Part shown: positions 63,325-64,000 of the stretch, in pieces
How positions within the stretch are numbered: the stretch's first letter is position 1
How the letters are laid out: every line of letters begins with the position of its first letter
Assembly: GCA_942491185.1 (NCBI GenBank)
Contig: CALOAB010000010.1
Span: forward strand, 210,025-274,024
DNA: 64,000 nt
Direction: 5' to 3'
Source of the DNA: SLRI01 sp942491185
Lineage (GTDB): Bacteria > Pseudomonadota > Alphaproteobacteria > Geminicoccales > Geminicoccaceae
The notes under the pieces: generated by a model
Told to the model about the DNA's origin: nothing
Seen by the model: the letters and a program-made list of their open reading frames with translations, nothing else
The model's database searches: none
Program-made: the position numbers and the translations under genes

Positions 63325-64000
63325 TCAGGGTGACGACAACCGGACCTCCAGGCTCGGCGCCTGACCGCCGATATGGCGAAGCACGGCAAGGATGAAGACC
63401 GCACAACCCAGCATCTCGAAGGTGTCTTCGAGCATGTAGACGACCCGGTAGGCGATGCTCGCTTCGCCCGCCCAGTCGATGACCAGGCCCGCGATCATCT
63501 CGAGCCCGACGGCACCGCCGACGAAGAGGACCGCTGCGGCAACCAGGCCCCAAAAGGTCACGCGCGGCAGCCGCCACATCATCGGCAGGCACCAGAGTGC
63601 CAGGATGACCAGCAGCGGCACGGCCAATGCCACCCAGGCGAAGTGCAGCAGCGGGACCAGCGCCCGTGGACCTCGGGCATGAAGATGGCCACCCGTGGAA
63701 AGCCCACGGTCTCCATGCCGGCGGCAGCGGCCAGCAACAATATGGCGGTCAGCCGCCAGAACCGGCGGGTACCCTGCCCCTCGGCCGTGTCGCAGCTGCC
63801 GGCGACCCAGGCGAGCAGGGCCCCCAAGGCGAGCAAGAGCGAGGTGTACCAGGAAGCCAGGTTCTGCTCGGCATTGAGCGAAAACTGGCGCAAATCGCGC
63901 AACGCCGTCTCCTGACCGAAGGCGAGCACATACGCCTCCCGGGCAGTCCGGCGGCTACGACCACAAATACACCGAAGAGGATGACTTTCTTGAGATTGGG
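63325..64000 (-). pseudogene. Hypothetical membrane protein, frameshifted, N-terminus beyond the window
   Basis: Three minus-strand frames read as one hydrophobic protein: KKVILFGVFVVVAAGLP, then YVLAFGQETALRDLRQFSLN, SWYTSLLLALGALLAWVAGS, TAILLLAAAAGMETVGFP and, after a shift near 63660, LAVPLLVILALWCLPMMWRL, VAAAVLFVGGAVGLEMIAGL and YMLEDTFEMLGCAVFILAVL. Helices with conserved Glu (ETAL, EMIAG, EDTFEM) suggest a polytopic sensor- or enzyme-like membrane protein. I do not recognise the family. Two one-base indels are needed to join the frames. Confidence 0.55.

Overview
The window is high-GC DNA from an alphaproteobacterium. It carries an NDUFS4-like complex I subunit, a CTC-type bL25 next to pth, PydABC-type pyrimidine catabolism with RutR, and many nutrient ABC transporters. 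Codon use and gene content fit the Rhodospirillales/Geminicoccales area, but the genus cannot be named from sequence alone. There is no rRNA, CRISPR array or prophage. One tRNA, tRNA-Arg(TCT), is present.

Layout. 0-1.3 kb: the 5' part of an FkbM-type methyltransferase, a 273-bp palindromic repeat (A) and a YceI-like secreted protein. 1.3-1.9 kb: a divergent intergenic region with DnaA-box sequences. 1.9-8.6 kb: an EamA exporter, a desaturase, a class IV aminotransferase, a GTP cyclohydrolase II-like protein divergent from a dehydrogenase plus a pterin-synthase-like protein, and an NlpE-like protein. 8.8-13.1 kb: a glutamine synthetase-like ligase, aldehyde dehydrogenase, iron alcohol dehydrogenase and a small membrane protein. 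13.1-16.8 kb: GT4 glycosyltransferase, pth, rplY and prs. 16.9-28.4 kb: a peptide-type ABC importer surrounded by hydrolases that remove formyl, acetyl, succinyl or peptide groups from amino acids. This reads as a scavenging island for N-acylated amino acids and peptides, and contains repeat B. 28.5-30.4 kb: a class III nucleotide cyclase and a HicAB pair. 30.5-41.4 kb: a complete reductive pyrimidine-degradation locus (preT, preA, beta-ureidopropionase, dihydropyrimidinase) with its own NMT1-type ABC importer and a RutR-like regulator.

41.4-63 kb is accessory and damaged. It holds relics of IS5, IS630, IS1380 and IS30 transposases, and two very large cadherin-like repeat proteins, one with an N,N-dimethylformamidase-like head. 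It also holds a decayed type I secretion set (small accessory protein, ABC exporter, HlyD fusion protein). Within this stretch an intact housekeeping block survives at 48.7-52.0 kb: DEAD-box helicase, stand-alone Lrp domain, ADP-ribose hydrolase, repeat C, NDUFS4-like protein and tRNA-Arg. The window ends in a frameshifted membrane protein.

At least eight otherwise well-conserved genes are interrupted by a single-base indel, and a 0.7-kb stretch near 54 kb containing a 41-nt G tract is badly corrupted. Much of this could be draft-assembly error. The T1SS relics at 58.8-63 kb look more like real decay. The most interesting intact signals are the repeat family whose arms co-vary, a pth gene without a canonical start codon, and a QueD-like protein that has lost most of its catalytic residues.
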